A stretch of DNA of 5,307 bases from Syntrophales bacterium. GTDB taxonomy: Bacteria > Desulfobacterota > Syntrophia > Syntrophales > UBA2192. Below are positions 5,235-5,307 of this stretch, in pieces. The notes beneath the pieces are model-generated. The model made no database searches and had not been told where the DNA came from. It was given only the letters and a program-made list of their open reading frames with translations. The translations under genes and the position numbers were made by a program. The stretch covers positions 1-5,307 of the forward strand of contig JALOPC010000129.1 of NCBI GenBank assembly GCA_025454095.1, written 5' to 3'. The stretch's first letter is position 1, and each line of letters starts with the position of its first letter.

Positions 5235-5247
5235 CACCACTCTGGTG
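5235..5247 (-). promoter_or_regulatory. Small hairpin over the rplM ribosome-binding region
   Basis: On the - strand, CACCA GAG TGGTG forms a 5-bp stem with a 3-base loop ending five bases before the rplM ATG. The only Shine-Dalgarno-like bases (GAGTGG or GGTG) fall inside it. It could lower translation or act as a binding site for L13, which is known to repress its own operon in E. coli. The link to autoregulation is inference. Confidence 0.35.
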
Positions 5248-5262
5248 AAATTCGAAAACGTG

Positions 5263-5291
5263 AGGATAGGCGACTCGGCGCTTTTTGTCAA
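5263..5291 (-). promoter_or_regulatory. Sigma70-type promoter of rplM-rpsI
   Basis: On the - strand, TTGACA (5291-5286, perfect -35) is followed after exactly 17 bases by TATCCT (5268-5263, 4 of 6 at -10). A run of T/C upstream (beyond 5292) could serve as an AT-rich UP-like region. Transcription would start near 5256, giving a short leader of about 27 nt. Confidence 0.8.
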
Positions 5292-5307
5292 GAAAAAAAG
5301 AGGAAAA

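Overview
The window (about 60% G+C by eye) is ordinary bacterial chromosome with housekeeping genes. The gene types and the rplM-rpsI-argC order suggest a deltaproteobacterium in the wide sense (Desulfobacterota, Geobacter/Syntrophus-like). This placement is inferred from gene order and protein style; nothing in the window fixes the species. I see no mobile element, CRISPR array, tRNA or rRNA.

Left part, + strand (1-1690): the last 30 codons of an EpmA/GenX-type lysyl-tRNA-synthetase paralogue; a spacer with a good sigma70 promoter and a roughly 100-nt leader ending in a strong intrinsic terminator; a cytosolic 176-aa protein with a DcrB/PsbP-like look (368-898) and its own terminator; a 396-bp gene-free stretch holding a perfect 7-bp inverted repeat and a sigma54-like promoter; and an uncharacterised 91-aa small membrane protein (1295-1570) followed by a very strong terminator.

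Right part, - strand, read from 5307 down to 1727: a near-consensus sigma70 promoter, rplM (L13), rpsI (S9), an intrinsic terminator, then argC (arginine biosynthesis) and cysS (cysteinyl-tRNA synthetase). The two gene blocks converge at about 1650-1727, where a degenerate 7-nt tandem repeat lies. rplM and rpsI form the classic ribosomal-protein pair. argC and cysS follow in the same direction and appear to depend, at least partly, on transcripts that pass the rpsI terminator, because there is no room for a promoter between that terminator and the argC Shine-Dalgarno.

I did not find a clearly new multi-gene system. The most interesting signals are regulatory. One is a promoter, hairpin, possible antiterminator and terminator packed directly before the Shine-Dalgarno of the 176-aa gene. 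Another is the terminator abutting argC. A third is the isolated small membrane protein behind a possible sigma54 promoter with a distal palindrome.
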